A stretch of DNA of 64,000 nucleotides from Pararhizobium sp. IMCC21322. Lineage in GTDB: Bacteria > Pseudomonadota > Alphaproteobacteria > Rhizobiales > GCA-2746425. The notes beneath the pieces are model-generated. The model saw only the letters and a program-made list of their open reading frames with translations, searched no databases and was not told the origin of the DNA. Positions 52,743 through 63,630 of the stretch are shown one piece after another; the first letter of the stretch is position 1, and the number at the start of each line of letters is the position of its first letter. A program made the position numbers and the translations under genes. Location: NCBI RefSeq assembly GCF_030758295.1, contig NZ_CP132335.1:3324412-3388411 (forward strand), read 5' to 3'.

Positions 52743-55073
52743 TCAGCGCCCTTTGGGTTTACTGCGCTTCACAGGCGCAGTGCCCGAACGGGTTGCGTCT
52801 GAAGACTTTCCGAAACGTGGTTTCGCTGAACCCGCGTCTTTATCTGCACCACTTCTGCCAGCTTTTCCGGCAGCTGGTTTTCCAAACTTCTTGGATTTAC
52901 CATATCTCGGCTTTCCACCGACGGAATCTGTTCCGCCTCCGCCTGACCGCTCGCCGCGCTCAACAGGATTGCCCTTCTTGTTGAAAATTGGCTTGTCGCT
53001 GCGTTCCGCAGGGCCATCTGACGCCGGTGCCGGACGGTCGGATTTTGGAACAGCTGCTGCGTCCATTGGAGAATAAGCGGATTTCTTTGCAAAGCTGCGC
53101 TTGGGCTTTTCGCGCTTGTCACCACGATCATCCTTGCTCCAATTGCCGCTTTTGCCGGCTGGCTTGGATGACCGCGGACGATCAGACTCATCGGCGCGAA
53201 ACCGCTCTGATTTTGCCTTTGGTGCAACTGGCTTGCTAGAAGTTGCATGCTCGTGTTGGCGTTGCCCTTCCGCTGGCGCGTCACGTTTACCTTCGAACTT
53301 TGGCTTTGAATTATCTTTAAAACCTTCAGATCGATTGGCGAAACCTTCAGACCGGTTGGGCCGGTCGCGCTTTGCGCCGCCATACGGTTTTTTCTTGTCA
53401 CCAAAACTCTTCTTTTTATCGCCAAAAGACTTGCCCGCATTCGATCTGCCGCGCGGCGAGCTGGTTAGATCAGGCACGCCATCCAGCCGTCTGGCTTTAA
53501 CCTTGCGGTCTTTTGGGTCCAGAATATTGTCGGGCCCGATGGCTTCCAGAAATTTATCCGCATGGCCTGCATCAAGCTGAACAAACGTTTCGTCATCCTT
53601 GATTTTGATGGCACCAATCTGCTTGTTGGTTATGTTACCGGCCTCGCACAGAACCGGTATCAGCCAGCGCGGTTCTGCATTTTGTCGATAACCGACATCA
53701 AGCGAAATCCAGACACTGGCGCCAAATTCATCGCGCTGTTTTTTCGGCGGCTCAGAGGCTGAAATTTCCTGCAACTCTTCAGGCGCTGACTGGCCAGCTC
53801 TGTAAAGGCGGACAAAGGCGGCAGCAATCTGCTCCGGCCCGTGCTTTGCCAGCAACTCATTTGCGAATGTCTGTTCATCTTCCTGTACCGGCTCACTGAG
53901 AGCTGGGTCAGCCAGAAGCCGCTCATCATCCCGCCGCATCACATCATCGGCAGATGGCGGCGATGCCCAGTTCGCAGTCAGCTTGGCACCACCCAGAAGG
54001 CGTTCAGCGCGCTTGCGGCCGTTCTTTGGAACAATAAGCGCACTGACACCCTTGCGGCCTGCCCTGCCGGTTCGGCCGCTTCTGTGCAGCAGCGTTTCCG
54101 GGTTTGTCGGCAGATCGGCATGGATGACCAGTTCCAGATTAGGAAGATCAATGCCGCGCGCAGCAACATCAGTGGCCACACAGACCCGTGCACGACCATT
54201 GCGCATGGCCTGCAAGGCGTGCGTCCGCTCATTCTGGCTCAACTCTCCAGACAAGGCGACAACCGAAAAGCCGCGATTGTTCAGCCGTGCAGTCATATGA
54301 TTGACGGTGGCGCGTGTATTGCAGAACACCAACGCATTCTTTGCTTCGTAAAAACGAAGAATATTGATGATGGCATTTTCTTTTTCATTATGCGCAACTG
54401 GCAGCGCGCGATATTCAATATCCACATGCTGCTTTTGTTCTTCAGATGTGGATACTCGGATGGCATTGCGCTGATACTTCTTCGCCAAATTCGCGATCGT
54501 GCGCGGAACCGTCGCCGAAAACATCAATGTGCGGCGATCGTCGGGCGTTGAATCAAGAATGAATTCCAGATCATCGCGAAATCCCAGATCGAGCATCTCG
54601 TCTGCCTCATCCAGAACCACCGCTTTCATCTGCGATGTATCCAGAGAGTTTCGGGTGATATGGTCACGCAGACGCCCCGGCGTCCCCACAACGATATGAG
54701 CACCACGTGCTAAAGTGCGGCGTTCAGTCCGCATATCCATGCCGCCGACACAGGACGCAATAATGGCGCCAGTCGGAGCATACAGCCATTCCAGCTCGCG
54801 CTTGACCTGCAGAGCCAACTCACGCGTGGGGGCAACAGCGAGCGCCAATGGCGCTTCAGATGGCCCGAACCGTTCTTTGTTTTCCAAGAGAGTTGGCGCA
54901 ATCGCAATTCCAAATGCAACAGTCTTACCAGAGCCTGTCTGGGCTGAAACAAGTGCATCTGCACCGTCCATCTGCGGTTCAAGCACCGCCTTTTGAACAG
55001 GTGTCAATTCATTATAGCCGCGCTTGTTCAGCGCCTCAGCAAGCGCCGGAACGATGCCTTCGAACTCAGTCAT
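52743..55073 (-). CDS. DEAD-box RNA helicase with long basic C-terminal tail
   Basis: 776 residues. Helicase core motifs are AQTGSGKT, PTRELA, TPGRLRDH, DEADEMLDLGF, SATVPRTIA, ARGIDLPNL and HRSGRTGRAG. After the core, residues 470-560 form a DbpA-like RNA-binding domain with IGAIKIKDDETFVQL. The last 230 residues are a Lys/Arg/Ser/Gly-rich unstructured tail with repeated FGDKKK-type and FANRSEGF-type blocks. It resembles CsdA/DeaD-type helicases acting in ribosome biogenesis at low temperature. A second RhlE-like helicase is encoded at 41608. Confidence 0.93.
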   Translation of the reverse strand: MTEFEGIVPALAEALNKRGYNELTPVQKAVLEPQMDGADALVSAQTGSGKTVAFGIAIAPTLLENKERFGPSEAPLALAVAPTRELALQVKRELEWLYAPTGAIIASCVGGMDMRTERRTLARGAHIVVGTPGRLRDHITRNSLDTSQMKAVVLDEADEMLDLGFRDDLEFILDSTPDDRRTLMFSATVPRTIANLAKKYQRNAIRVSTSEEQKQHVDIEYRALPVAHNEKENAIINILRFYEAKNALVFCNTRATVNHMTARLNNRGFSVVALSGELSQNERTHALQAMRNGRARVCVATDVAARGIDLPNLELVIHADLPTNPETLLHRSGRTGRAGRKGVSALIVPKNGRKRAERLLGGAKLTANWASPPSADDVMRRDDERLLADPALSEPVQEDEQTFANELLAKHGPEQIAAAFVRLYRAGQSAPEELQEISASEPPKKQRDEFGASVWISLDVGYRQNAEPRWLIPVLCEAGNITNKQIGAIKIKDDETFVQLDAGHADKFLEAIGPDNILDPKDRKVKARRLDGVPDLTSSPRGRSNAGKSFGDKKKSFGDKKKPYGGAKRDRPNRSEGFANRSEGFKDNSKPKFEGKRDAPAEGQRQHEHATSSKPVAPKAKSERFRADESDRPRSSKPAGKSGNWSKDDRGDKREKPKRSFAKKSAYSPMDAAAVPKSDRPAPASDGPAERSDKPIFNKKGNPVERGERSGGGGTDSVGGKPRYGKSKKFGKPAAGKAGRSGADKDAGSAKPRFGKSSDATRSGTAPVKRSKPKGR

Positions 55074-55243
55074 GATGTAACTTTCGGAACATTGGTTTCC
55101 TGCGTTTCCCGATGATTATTCCATCTTTGGAACCGCATGCCAGCATCGATTATTCGCGCTGGAAGAGAAATAAGTGCTGCTGTCTACTTTGCGGATAGGC
55201 ACTTGTCCAGAGAAACCGGCTGGTTGCAGCCACTTAAATCTGT

Positions 55244-56359
55244 TCAGGAGCCTTGCGGATACGCGATCTCACCACCGAGCATCGGTTCCGGCACAGATGT
55301 CGTGCCGGGAAATGAAATCGGCAATCTCCGTAAATGACGCGCGGCAAGATATGCAAAGGCATTGGCTTCGATAAAAACATCATCCCAGCCCAAATCGGAT
55401 GCGATCTGCAGTTTGACAGGTGTCAAAGCCTGCAAAAGCTTCATCATGACCGGATTTTTGACCCCGCCACCGGAAACGATGATTGTCTGAGGCGTATCTG
55501 GATACCAGCGCTGTGCTCTGTGAATGGCATCTGCTGTAAACGCAGTGAGCGTTGCCATGCTGTCTTCAGCCGCGCTGTCACCCAATGCGGTCAATGCGAA
55601 TTCATGAAACTCCCGTCGATCCAACGATTTCGGCGGCTTGCGATCAAAGAATGGATGCGACATCAGACGATCCACAATGTCTGACGTGACACGACCGCGT
55701 CCGGCCACGGACCCGTCCAGATCCATCCGCATGCCGAAATGGGCCTGCATGAAATCATCCAGCAAGGCGTTGCCCGGCCCGGTATCGAAGGCCAGGATTT
55801 CCTGCGCCTCACCAACAAAGGTGACATTCGCAACACCGCCAATATTAAGGAAAATAGCGGGTTTCACCGAACCCAATGCCTCTATCAGCGCAGCGTGAAA
55901 CACAGGAGCCAATGGCGCGCCCTCTCCGCCCTGCATAACGTCATTTTGGCGTAAATCATGCACGATCGGCAGCCCAAGTTCATTGGCAATCCTCTGTGCA
56001 TCACCAATTTGAACGGTCAGCTTGCGACCAGGATCATGGAAAATCGTCTGGCCATGAAGGCCGACATGATCAACCGGATTTTCGGATTTTTGAATTTGCT
56101 CTTTGAGCGCCCTGATATGCACATCGGTGACAATCTGCTCGGCCTCTCCAATAATTCCGCTCCGGTCCCGGCGGTCTGTCATGAAAGCACCAGCGTCAAA
56201 AGCGGATTGCAAGATGGCCCGCTCAGCATCGCTATAGGGTGTGAACCCTGCATTACCCGGCGTTAGTTGCGTTTCCCCGTCAGTCGTCAGCACTGCAACA
56301 TCAACGCCATCCAGCGAAGTGCCGCTCATCGTGCCGGCAATGGTATATGTGTTGTTCAT
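55244..56359 (-). CDS. anmK: Anhydro-N-acetylmuramic acid kinase
   Basis: 371 residues from ATG 56359, which has AGG upstream; the frame is also open to TTG 56365. Segments GTMSGTSLDGVD near residue 9, VGLHGQTIFHDP, NIGGVANVTF, DTGPGNALLD and VSGGGVKNPVMM are hallmarks. The enzyme phosphorylates and opens 1,6-anhydro-MurNAc to MurNAc-6-phosphate in peptidoglycan recycling. It is divergent from tyrS with a 102-base promoter gap. Confidence 0.95.
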   Translation of the reverse strand: MNNTYTIAGTMSGTSLDGVDVAVLTTDGETQLTPGNAGFTPYSDAERAILQSAFDAGAFMTDRRDRSGIIGEAEQIVTDVHIRALKEQIQKSENPVDHVGLHGQTIFHDPGRKLTVQIGDAQRIANELGLPIVHDLRQNDVMQGGEGAPLAPVFHAALIEALGSVKPAIFLNIGGVANVTFVGEAQEILAFDTGPGNALLDDFMQAHFGMRMDLDGSVAGRGRVTSDIVDRLMSHPFFDRKPPKSLDRREFHEFALTALGDSAAEDSMATLTAFTADAIHRAQRWYPDTPQTIIVSGGGVKNPVMMKLLQALTPVKLQIASDLGWDDVFIEANAFAYLAARHLRRLPISFPGTTSVPEPMLGGEIAYPQGS

Positions 56360-56461
56360 GCGCAAAACCTGTTTGGGGGTGCAATTTCCGAAAATCGCTG
56401 ATAGGACAGCGCCGCACCCAAAAGAACAATTTTGAAATACATTTAATCACGAGCTTGTCCC

Positions 56462-57724
56462 ATGTCCGTCAACCTATCTCAAGTCAAGTCTGACTTCCTG
56501 CGCGTCATGATTGAACGCGGTTTTGTCCATCAGATTTCAGATCTGGAAGGACTGGATGCGCTGTTCAATGAGCAAATTGTGACGGCCTATATCGGCTTTG
56601 ATCCAACGGCCAGCAGCCTGCATGCAGGCAGCCTCATTCAGATCATGATGCTGCATTGGCTGCAGAAGACCGGGCATCGCCCCATCACATTGATGGGCGG
56701 TGGTACAGGAATGGTCGGCGATCCGTCTTTCAAGGATGAAGCGCGCAAATTGATGACGCCCGACCAGATTAACGCCAATGTCGAAGCCATCAAGAAAAGT
56801 TTTTCTGCGTATATTTCCTATGACGACAGCCCCAATGGCGCAGTCATGGCCAACAATGCGGAATGGCTGCTGAAATTGAATTATCTGGAATTTCTGCGCG
56901 ATGTCGGCGCGCATTTCTCAGTCAACCGGATGCTCGCCTTTGACAGCGTCAAACAGCGGCTGGAACGCGAGCAATCGCTCTCATTCCTGGAATTCAACTA
57001 CATGATCCTCCAGGCCTATGATTTCGTTGAACTCAACAAACGCTTTGATTGTCGCCTGCAGATGGGCGGCTCGGATCAATGGGGCAACATTATCAACGGC
57101 ATAGACCTCGGTCACAGGCTGGATGCCCCTCAACTCTACGCGCTCACCACGCCGCTGCTGACAACATCTTCGGGCGCAAAAATGGGCAAATCTGCAAGCG
57201 GCGCGGTCTGGCTCAACCCGGACTTGCTCAGCCCTTATGATTTCTGGCAATATTGGCGCAATACAGAAGACGCTGACGTAGAACGCTTTTTGAAGCTTTA
57301 CACCACAATGCCTTTGGATGAAGTGGCAAAATTGGCAGCGCTGGAAGGTGCAGAGCAGAATGAGGCGAAGAAAATTCTGGCAACAGAAATCACCGCTTTG
57401 TTGCACAGACGGGACGAAGCCGAAAAAGCTCAGGAAACCGCTCGAAAGACGTTTGAAGAAGGCGCCATCTCGGCTGACCTGCCGACCGTACAACTGTCTG
57501 CAGCTGATCTGAATGACCTTGGCATTCTGTCTGCGCTGGTAACAGCGGGACTTGCAACATCGAACAGCGAAGCAAGACGGCACATCAAAGGTGGTGCAGT
57601 GAAGGTGAATGATGTTGCATTTTCAAATGAGCGCGGAACCATTGGGCCTGATGATCTGACCGGCGAAGGCGTCGTCAAAATCTCTCTCGGCAAAAAGAAG
57701 CACGTGCTTTTGAAAGTCAGCTAG
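56462..57724 (+). CDS. tyrS: Tyrosyl-tRNA synthetase
   Basis: 420 residues, the normal class I bacterial TyrRS length. The HIGH-equivalent motif is LHAGSL in [16 protein letters not shown], the [11 protein letters not shown] tyrosine-pocket segment lies near residue 200, and KMGKS near residue 240 is the KMSKS equivalent. An S4-like RNA-binding domain with [18 protein letters not shown] ends the protein. It attaches tyrosine to tRNA-Tyr. Confidence 0.97.
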   Translation: MSVNLSQVKSDFLRVMIERGFVHQISDLEGLDALFNEQIVTAYIGFDPTASSLHAGSLIQIMMLHWLQKTGHRPITLMGGGTGMVGDPSFKDEARKLMTPDQINANVEAIKKSFSAYISYDDSPNGAVMANNAEWLLKLNYLEFLRDVGAHFSVNRMLAFDSVKQRLEREQSLSFLEFNYMILQAYDFVELNKRFDCRLQMGGSDQWGNIINGIDLGHRLDAPQLYALTTPLLTTSSGAKMGKSASGAVWLNPDLLSPYDFWQYWRNTEDADVERFLKLYTTMPLDEVAKLAALEGAEQNEAKKILATEITALLHRRDEAEKAQETARKTFEEGAISADLPTVQLSAADLNDLGILSALVTAGLATSNSEARRHIKGGAVKVNDVAFSNERGTIGPDDLTGEGVVKISLGKKKHVLLKVS

Positions 57725-57736
57725 AGCTGTGGGATA

Positions 57737-60700
57737 TCAGCGGAATTCAAATATCCGTCTGAAAATCCCCGGCGCAATGGCGGAGATCGGATTGACGGTC
57801 AGCAAGGGGCTGTTCAGATTTCCTGAAACGCGAAAGGTCACGCCCAAAAGGCCCTGATTGCGGCGCCCACCGACAATGGTTCCAAAAATCGGGATGCGCG
57901 AAAACGCATTGTTCAATCCGTAAGCGGGCACATAAACTCCGTTCAGACGTAATTGGGATTCCTTCAAATTCATACTGCCATTCAGCGTAACGCCCATTGC
58001 CGGGCCACGCACCTGCGCGTCATCAATCACCAGACGTCCATTGCGCAAAGTGAAGTCCATCCGCGCCTGTTCAAAGGCTCGAACCCCCGGCGTGACGCTT
58101 GTGCGCCCGTTTTCACCCGGCACGCTTCGGGCAAGCTGATCAAGGTTTTCACTGCCACCGACACGAAACTTGCTGAGGAAAACCTGTCCAACGGTCGCTG
58201 AATCGCCCCTGCCGAGCGAGGCCGAAAGGCTGAGCGTCCCGCCCTGAACACTTTCGGTAATATCAAGGAAGGATACCAAACCACCGCCATTTTGCGCATT
58301 CATGCTGAGCCAGGAGGTTCCGTTGCCCCCTTCAATGGTGGCGTTGATGGCTGCATTCCTGCCTTGCGACCCCGAGAATCGGAGTTCTGACGGAACTCCG
58401 CCGTCTGTCTGCAACGAGAATTTCGCGTTTGTTATCTTCTGTCCACCAAATCCGGCCAGGGTTTGTACCGTTCCATCAATGGCATAGCGTATTGTGTCGC
58501 CTTCGTTATTGTCATTGGCGCTGTTCTTGACCGCTCTGACAAGGCCACGGGCGTCAAGCTGCTGACCATTGATCGTGATGTGATAGGCATTTGCCGATGT
58601 GCGCCGAACATCCACAGAGACACGGTCCCCACGACGTAGGGAGAGGTTACTGAGTCGAAGGCGCTCAAGCCCCCGGGCGGAACTGACCGTGGCCGCACCT
58701 GCCGCAGAAAACCCGTTGCCAGTCAGCCTGATATTATCAAGCTGTTGTCCGTTAGCCGTATCTTCTATCAGGAAATCCAGCCTGCCAGGCACGCCAACGC
58801 CCTTGCTCCATCCCAAAGAGGTCAAAGATATCTGAGCATCCTTCAGATCCACGGAAACGGGTCGGCGTCCCTGAGCGTCAACCTTGCCCACCGCAACCGG
58901 CGTTGGTCCGGTCAGCATGTCGCCCAGATCAATTCCCATTTTCTTGCGCTGGCTGTCATTCAACACCAGCCTGATGTCGGTCCGTGTGCCAAGCCCATCA
59001 CCATTTGGCAGAAACAGATCCACATCCGCAGCAATGCCATCAAGCTTTGCCCTGCCCTGAACAACGGTTCCACTCGCATCAATGACAACCACCACATCCC
59101 CATCAGAAATGAGCCGCCCCTGAATCGATGCCTTGCTTGAAAAGTCGGACAGTCGGACAGTGGCAACTGTCTCAACATCCGTCGCATCAATCTTACGGCT
59201 CAGGTTAAATTTCGAGGTGACTTCTGCAACCGCACTCCCGGTGATTGCCTCTGGTGGCACTCCGCGCTTTGTCATGAACCCAAGTGGCTGAACATCCGAT
59301 ATTGCGGCCAGATCGCGCGCCGAACCAATCATCGAAACCGTCGCTTCCGCAGCAGGATTGCGAGGCCCAAGAACCGGCAATCTGAAAATGGCGGAAGGCA
59401 CATCCACTGTTTCCCCATTGGGGCTGACAGCACTTCCGTTTTCAACCGATACGGTCATGCCGGATCTGTCAAAAGTCACACGCCCTGTCTGCGCGCTTAG
59501 ATCAGGTACATCACCAAACGTGCGAACCTCTGCCAGAGAGAAGTCGATATTACCGGTGATCGAGCCTTCAGGAAATATCTTGTCCGGATCACGATTGCCG
59601 ACCAGCCCATCGGGAATAGCCAACGCAATATCAGCGCTATCAATGACGCCGCCCTTTACATTGCGGATGAACCAACGGCGGGCACCACCAGCCAGCGTTG
59701 GCGGCCAGATCTGCTTAAGATCTTTGGCCGGAATCGCATTGGAGGAAAAGGCCCCTGCAATAGACGGAAAGCGCGGCTGGAAATCGACATTTGCAGACCC
59801 GATGATCGTGCTGAGTTCAGTACGAAACTCGACTGTATCAAGGGTCAGGTACCGGCTGGAAATATCAAACCGCGCCTTGATGCCGATCAGTTCCACCGGC
59901 AGGGGTTGAGAGTCAGTCACATCGCGGGGTGCCAGTACGGCGCTGCGTGAGACAAGCCGAATATCCAGCTCATTCTCCGGGTTGCTCTCTGATGGCCGAG
60001 CAAATCCGGCAAATGGTAATTTTGTATTCCCGAATTGAAGGCTCGCCTCCTCAATGCTGACCGCATTTAACTCAGGCGACCAGATCAGCGAAATGATGCC
60101 CTTATCCAGAATGGCCACATCGTCACGCCCGATGCGAACGTAAGAGCTTCCAATTTCGGCGTCAAAAGAAGCGGTGGGAACCGTGTTCTCATCCACAAAT
60201 TTTGAGCGCATCGAGATGGCCAATGGCGCATCGCTTCGGATTGCAAAATTCTGACGGCCAAATGCCGGCAGGATTTCGGGCAGCACAATGTCCTTCAATG
60301 CCAGCGTAACCTCGTGGCCACGGCCGTCGATCACGGGCGTCGCATCGCCCTCAAAGCGCCAGGCACCGCCACGCCCGATCCCCGAAGCGCGCACTGACAA
60401 TCGGTTTCTTTCGGGACGCACCCGGACTGTCGAACCAATATTCCAGTAATCTCTTTTTTCACTGCCCTGCATTGTCAGAGCGACAGAGCCATCAATAATT
60501 GTGACCTCTTCCAACCCACGGACCCTTGCCAGCTGAATGACCCTTTCAACGGCAGTGTGCAAATCTGCAAGGCCATTACCGACGCGGGCCAATGGCGTGG
60601 CCACTGGTGCGCGGCCCTGCGTTTGCACAGACAGGTTCAATTGGCTCAGGGACCGTTGCGTTTCACTGGTCAGATGCACGGCAAATGACGGCGTATCGAA

Positions 60701-61228
60701 TTCTACGTCGCGCACGCGCACGTGCCCAAGCAGCAAGTTGAGGGGCTCCAGTCCAAAAGACATGCTTTTCCCGGTAGCCGACAGTCTGGAATCACGGTCT
60801 TTCAATTGAGGCAGGGAGATGCGGGTCACGAGACCGCGCAAAGGATCTATGGCAATGGAAAGTGAATGAAATTCGAAGGACAAATCTTCCGGTAGCGAAC
60901 CCTGAATATTTTGCGCCAACCGTTCAGACAGGAAGTCCAGGGAAACCGGACTTTCCGATAGCCGGATATAAGCGGCGAAAACCGCAATCGACATAACAAT
61001 TAGAATTGCAACCGGAATGATAACACGCTTGCGCCGCCAGAATCTCCTGACAGGAGCCACTTCCGGTTCACCATTGTTCCCGGATTCCGCCAGATCCTGT
61101 TCGGATGTCTCAAACATGTGATCTTCGGACGCTAAGTCACTATGCGTGTCATCCCCCGCTCCTGATGAAGCGACGTCAGACCCACTTTTGGCTTCTTCAC
61201 TTTCGACTTTTTCATGGTCCATGGTCAT
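57737..61228 (-). CDS. Large DUF3971/AsmA-like envelope protein
   Basis: 1163 residues. After an acidic cytoplasmic N-terminus of about 65 residues, a single membrane helix lies near residues 69-89. The rest is a long beta-rich periplasmic region with repeated FxGxAxxx and LDIRLVSRSA-like segments. The C-terminus has the conserved LNGVYVPAYGLNNAFSRIP and the DUF3971/AsmA-type closing block near residues 1100-1160. Such YhdP/AsmA-like proteins are thought to move phospholipids between the membranes. It converges on tyrS with a 12-base gap. ATG 61228 and ATG 61222 are both possible starts. Confidence 0.9.
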   Translation of the reverse strand: MTMDHEKVESEEAKSGSDVASSGAGDDTHSDLASEDHMFETSEQDLAESGNNGEPEVAPVRRFWRRKRVIIPVAILIVMSIAVFAAYIRLSESPVSLDFLSERLAQNIQGSLPEDLSFEFHSLSIAIDPLRGLVTRISLPQLKDRDSRLSATGKSMSFGLEPLNLLLGHVRVRDVEFDTPSFAVHLTSETQRSLSQLNLSVQTQGRAPVATPLARVGNGLADLHTAVERVIQLARVRGLEEVTIIDGSVALTMQGSEKRDYWNIGSTVRVRPERNRLSVRASGIGRGGAWRFEGDATPVIDGRGHEVTLALKDIVLPEILPAFGRQNFAIRSDAPLAISMRSKFVDENTVPTASFDAEIGSSYVRIGRDDVAILDKGIISLIWSPELNAVSIEEASLQFGNTKLPFAGFARPSESNPENELDIRLVSRSAVLAPRDVTDSQPLPVELIGIKARFDISSRYLTLDTVEFRTELSTIIGSANVDFQPRFPSIAGAFSSNAIPAKDLKQIWPPTLAGGARRWFIRNVKGGVIDSADIALAIPDGLVGNRDPDKIFPEGSITGNIDFSLAEVRTFGDVPDLSAQTGRVTFDRSGMTVSVENGSAVSPNGETVDVPSAIFRLPVLGPRNPAAEATVSMIGSARDLAAISDVQPLGFMTKRGVPPEAITGSAVAEVTSKFNLSRKIDATDVETVATVRLSDFSSKASIQGRLISDGDVVVVIDASGTVVQGRAKLDGIAADVDLFLPNGDGLGTRTDIRLVLNDSQRKKMGIDLGDMLTGPTPVAVGKVDAQGRRPVSVDLKDAQISLTSLGWSKGVGVPGRLDFLIEDTANGQQLDNIRLTGNGFSAAGAATVSSARGLERLRLSNLSLRRGDRVSVDVRRTSANAYHITINGQQLDARGLVRAVKNSANDNNEGDTIRYAIDGTVQTLAGFGGQKITNAKFSLQTDGGVPSELRFSGSQGRNAAINATIEGGNGTSWLSMNAQNGGGLVSFLDITESVQGGTLSLSASLGRGDSATVGQVFLSKFRVGGSENLDQLARSVPGENGRTSVTPGVRAFEQARMDFTLRNGRLVIDDAQVRGPAMGVTLNGSMNLKESQLRLNGVYVPAYGLNNAFSRIPIFGTIVGGRRNQGLLGVTFRVSGNLNSPLLTVNPISAIAPGIFRRIFEFR

Positions 61229-61487
61229 GAATACGTACTAAACCTGCAACCTGAGCATGGTGATTCGAAAACGCATTCTTGACCTGACCTCAAAGAGTTC
61301 CATTTGCTGTTTGAAAGCAAAGGCCTGACGAAGTTTGAGAGTGGCAGGCCCGAAACCTGGAAAAGGAAACTCTTCCTGCAAAGCAAATCGCGCAAACGAT
61401 CTGTTACCTCCCGTTTATAGCTGTGTCTTAGCCCCAACACACAGCAATTTCAATTTGCATTTAAACAAGACCAAAGAAAGGCAATTT

Positions 61488-61952
61488 ATGACCGTACAAG
61501 AAGGTGAAAAGGCTCCTGATTTTTCTTTGCCGACCAACGGCGAGGGTTCGTTCTCTCTGTCTGAGCAAAAAGGCAAGGCACTGGTGTTGTTCTTTTATCC
61601 CAAAGACGACACATCGGGCTGCACGAAAGAGGCAACTGAATTCTCCATCAGAAAACCCGATTTTGATGCGCTTAACGTCTCAATCATCGGCATGTCGCCG
61701 GACCCAGTCAAGAAACACGACAAATTCATCGACAAATACAATCTCGATGTGGCCCTTGCTTCCGATGAGGAAAAAACCACCCTGTCCGCCTATGGCGTCT
61801 GGGTGGAAAAAAGCATGTATGGACGCAAATATATGGGCGTCGAGCGGTCTACATTTCTGATCGACAAGGACGGAACCATTGTCAAGGCATGGCGCAAGGT
61901 GAAAGTTCCGGGCCATGTTGACGCGGTACTGGAAGCTGCAAGAGAACTTTGA
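61488..61952 (+). CDS. bcp: Bcp-type peroxiredoxin (1-Cys form)
   Basis: 154 residues from ATG 61488, which has AAAGAAAGG upstream. The frame is open to 61335 but that part is not conserved-looking. The peroxidatic cysteine is C45 in KDDTSGCTKEATEF. The usual second cysteine five residues later is Thr here, and there is no other cysteine, so this is a 1-Cys Bcp that must be reduced by an external thiol. It reduces peroxides, probably fatty-acid hydroperoxides, with electrons from thioredoxin or glutathione. Confidence 0.95.
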   Translation: MTVQEGEKAPDFSLPTNGEGSFSLSEQKGKALVLFFYPKDDTSGCTKEATEFSIRKPDFDALNVSIIGMSPDPVKKHDKFIDKYNLDVALASDEEKTTLSAYGVWVEKSMYGRKYMGVERSTFLIDKDGTIVKAWRKVKVPGHVDAVLEAAREL

Positions 61953-62004
61953 TCAAATGCGCACTCGATCCAATTTCAAAAGTGCCATTTGTCCGAGATA
62001 CCAA

Positions 62005-62040
62005 TGTTTCGGCGCGACCGACGCAAACCGCGCCGAAACA
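62005..62040. terminator. Long perfect stem-loop downstream of bcp
   Basis: TGTTTCGGCGCG and CGCGCCGAAACA form a 12-base perfect stem around a 12-base loop, 53 bases after the bcp stop. No T tract follows. It lies in the 326-base region between bcp and the M23 peptidase gene, in which I see no gene. A Rho-assisted terminator or RNA-stabilising stem is likely. Confidence 0.6.
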
Positions 62041-62278
62041 TTTGGATCAAGAAAATCAGCCTTCCGTGTGAAAGCTAGGGAAGGAAAAAGCGCTTGGCAA
62101 AAATGCCAAAGGGGCAGTTATTGCCCCAAAAAGCCTAACCAAGTAGTGCAGCAATGCAATTTGCAAATGCTGCACTGTGCTTAAAACCAGCTTTTCCTTC
62201 TGAATTAACCCCTTGTTTCCATTTTGGAAAGCCGACGTTAACCTTAACCGTGTGTAATACATTCAGTTAGTGTTGCGT

Positions 62279-63601
62279 ATGAGTGGTGTAATGTCGAAAG
62301 TAGTCAATAAGCGTAAGTCACGGCCTGCAGATCAGCGACAGGCCAAACGTGTCATCTTCAGCTTTGGCAGGAAAACGATTGTCATGGCGATTCAACCCTG
62401 GGTGCTCAGCAGTGCTGTGACGGGGCTGTTGATATTGGCATTGTTCAATGTTGCAGCTGCATTTTATCTGTTTCAACGCGATGATCTGCTGACGCGCAAT
62501 GCGATTCAGGAAATCGAATTGCGTCAGTCTTATGAAGCAAAGTTTCGACGCTTCCAGACAGCCATGGAAACAATTCAGGATCAATCTGCCGAAGAGCGCA
62601 TCCGCCTCGCCAATGAAATGGCACAATTGGAAGAGCGCCAGAATAAATATGCCACGCGGCATGCACGCGTTGCAGCCGTTATCGACAATGCCCGGAAAAT
62701 GGGAATTCGTGTTGCGGCCGTTGCAGCCCCACTACCTGTCATAAAGCCGGGCAGCGAGCCGCTTCTTGCGGCCAGCGGTGTATCGCTTGTCGGCGACGAG
62801 ACAGCCTCCGGCGGGTCTGAACAACCATTGGACAACGGGCTGAATGGCACTTTGGATGCTTTTCCGGATCGTTTTGAAGATTTCGAGCGGGAATCAAATT
62901 TGAACGATCCCTTCAGCCGCATTGATCGGTTTCAGGCCGACCTTGATGCAATGGAGGAAATAAATGCGGTGTCGGTTCAAGCTGTTGCCGCAGCCATAAC
63001 AAACGAACATGCGGCCTATCGCAGCGCGCTGTCAGAACTGCCAATCAAGCTGAAACTGCCCGCCGAAGCACAAGCCATTGGCGGTCCCTTCCTGCCGGCA
63101 GATTTTGATGAAACAGCCCTCAACAATGCTTCCAAACGCATTGAAGCCCAGTTGCAGGACATTTCACGATTGCGCAAACTCTCTGTGGCTCTGCCGATTG
63201 CTGTTCCAGTAAAAAACGCCAGCAAATCCAGTAGTTTTGGACGCCGGATTGATCCTTTCCGCAAGCGTGCAGCTTTTCATTCCGGCGTCGACTTTCGCGC
63301 CTCGACCGGCACACCTGTCATAGCAACGGCTGATGGCCAGGTTCTGCGCGCAGGCCGCGCAGGCGGCTACGGAAAACTGGTCGAACTTCGTCACGCACAT
63401 GGACTGACCACGCGCTACGGTCATCTGAGCAAGATCTCGGTCAAAGCCGGGCAGTCGGTAAAACGTGGCGATGTGATTGGTAAGGTCGGTAGTACAGGGC
63501 GTAGCACAGGGCCCCATCTGCATTACGAAGTGCGGAACAAAGGCAATGCCCGCAATCCACAACCTTTTATGGATGCCGGAAAACAGGTTCCGAGCCTTTA
63601 G
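62279..63601 (+). CDS. M23 family metallopeptidase (LytM/NlpD-like)
   Basis: 440 residues from ATG 62279; GTG 62270 and ATG 62291 are alternatives and none has a strong ribosome binding site. A basic cytoplasmic N-terminus of about 35 residues precedes a single membrane helix near residues 40-60. A helical, coiled-coil region follows. The C-terminal 120 residues are an M23 domain with FHSGVDFRA (His and Asp ligands) and HLHYEVRN (HxH). It cleaves or regulates cleavage of peptidoglycan in the periplasm. The next gene, prfB, is convergent. Confidence 0.9.
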   Translation: MSGVMSKVVNKRKSRPADQRQAKRVIFSFGRKTIVMAIQPWVLSSAVTGLLILALFNVAAAFYLFQRDDLLTRNAIQEIELRQSYEAKFRRFQTAMETIQDQSAEERIRLANEMAQLEERQNKYATRHARVAAVIDNARKMGIRVAAVAAPLPVIKPGSEPLLAASGVSLVGDETASGGSEQPLDNGLNGTLDAFPDRFEDFERESNLNDPFSRIDRFQADLDAMEEINAVSVQAVAAAITNEHAAYRSALSELPIKLKLPAEAQAIGGPFLPADFDETALNNASKRIEAQLQDISRLRKLSVALPIAVPVKNASKSSSFGRRIDPFRKRAAFHSGVDFRASTGTPVIATADGQVLRAGRAGGYGKLVELRHAHGLTTRYGHLSKISVKAGQSVKRGDVIGKVGSTGRSTGPHLHYEVRNKGNARNPQPFMDAGKQVPSL

Positions 63602-63630
63602 AGCCATTCTTGTTCATACGGAATCGCAGA

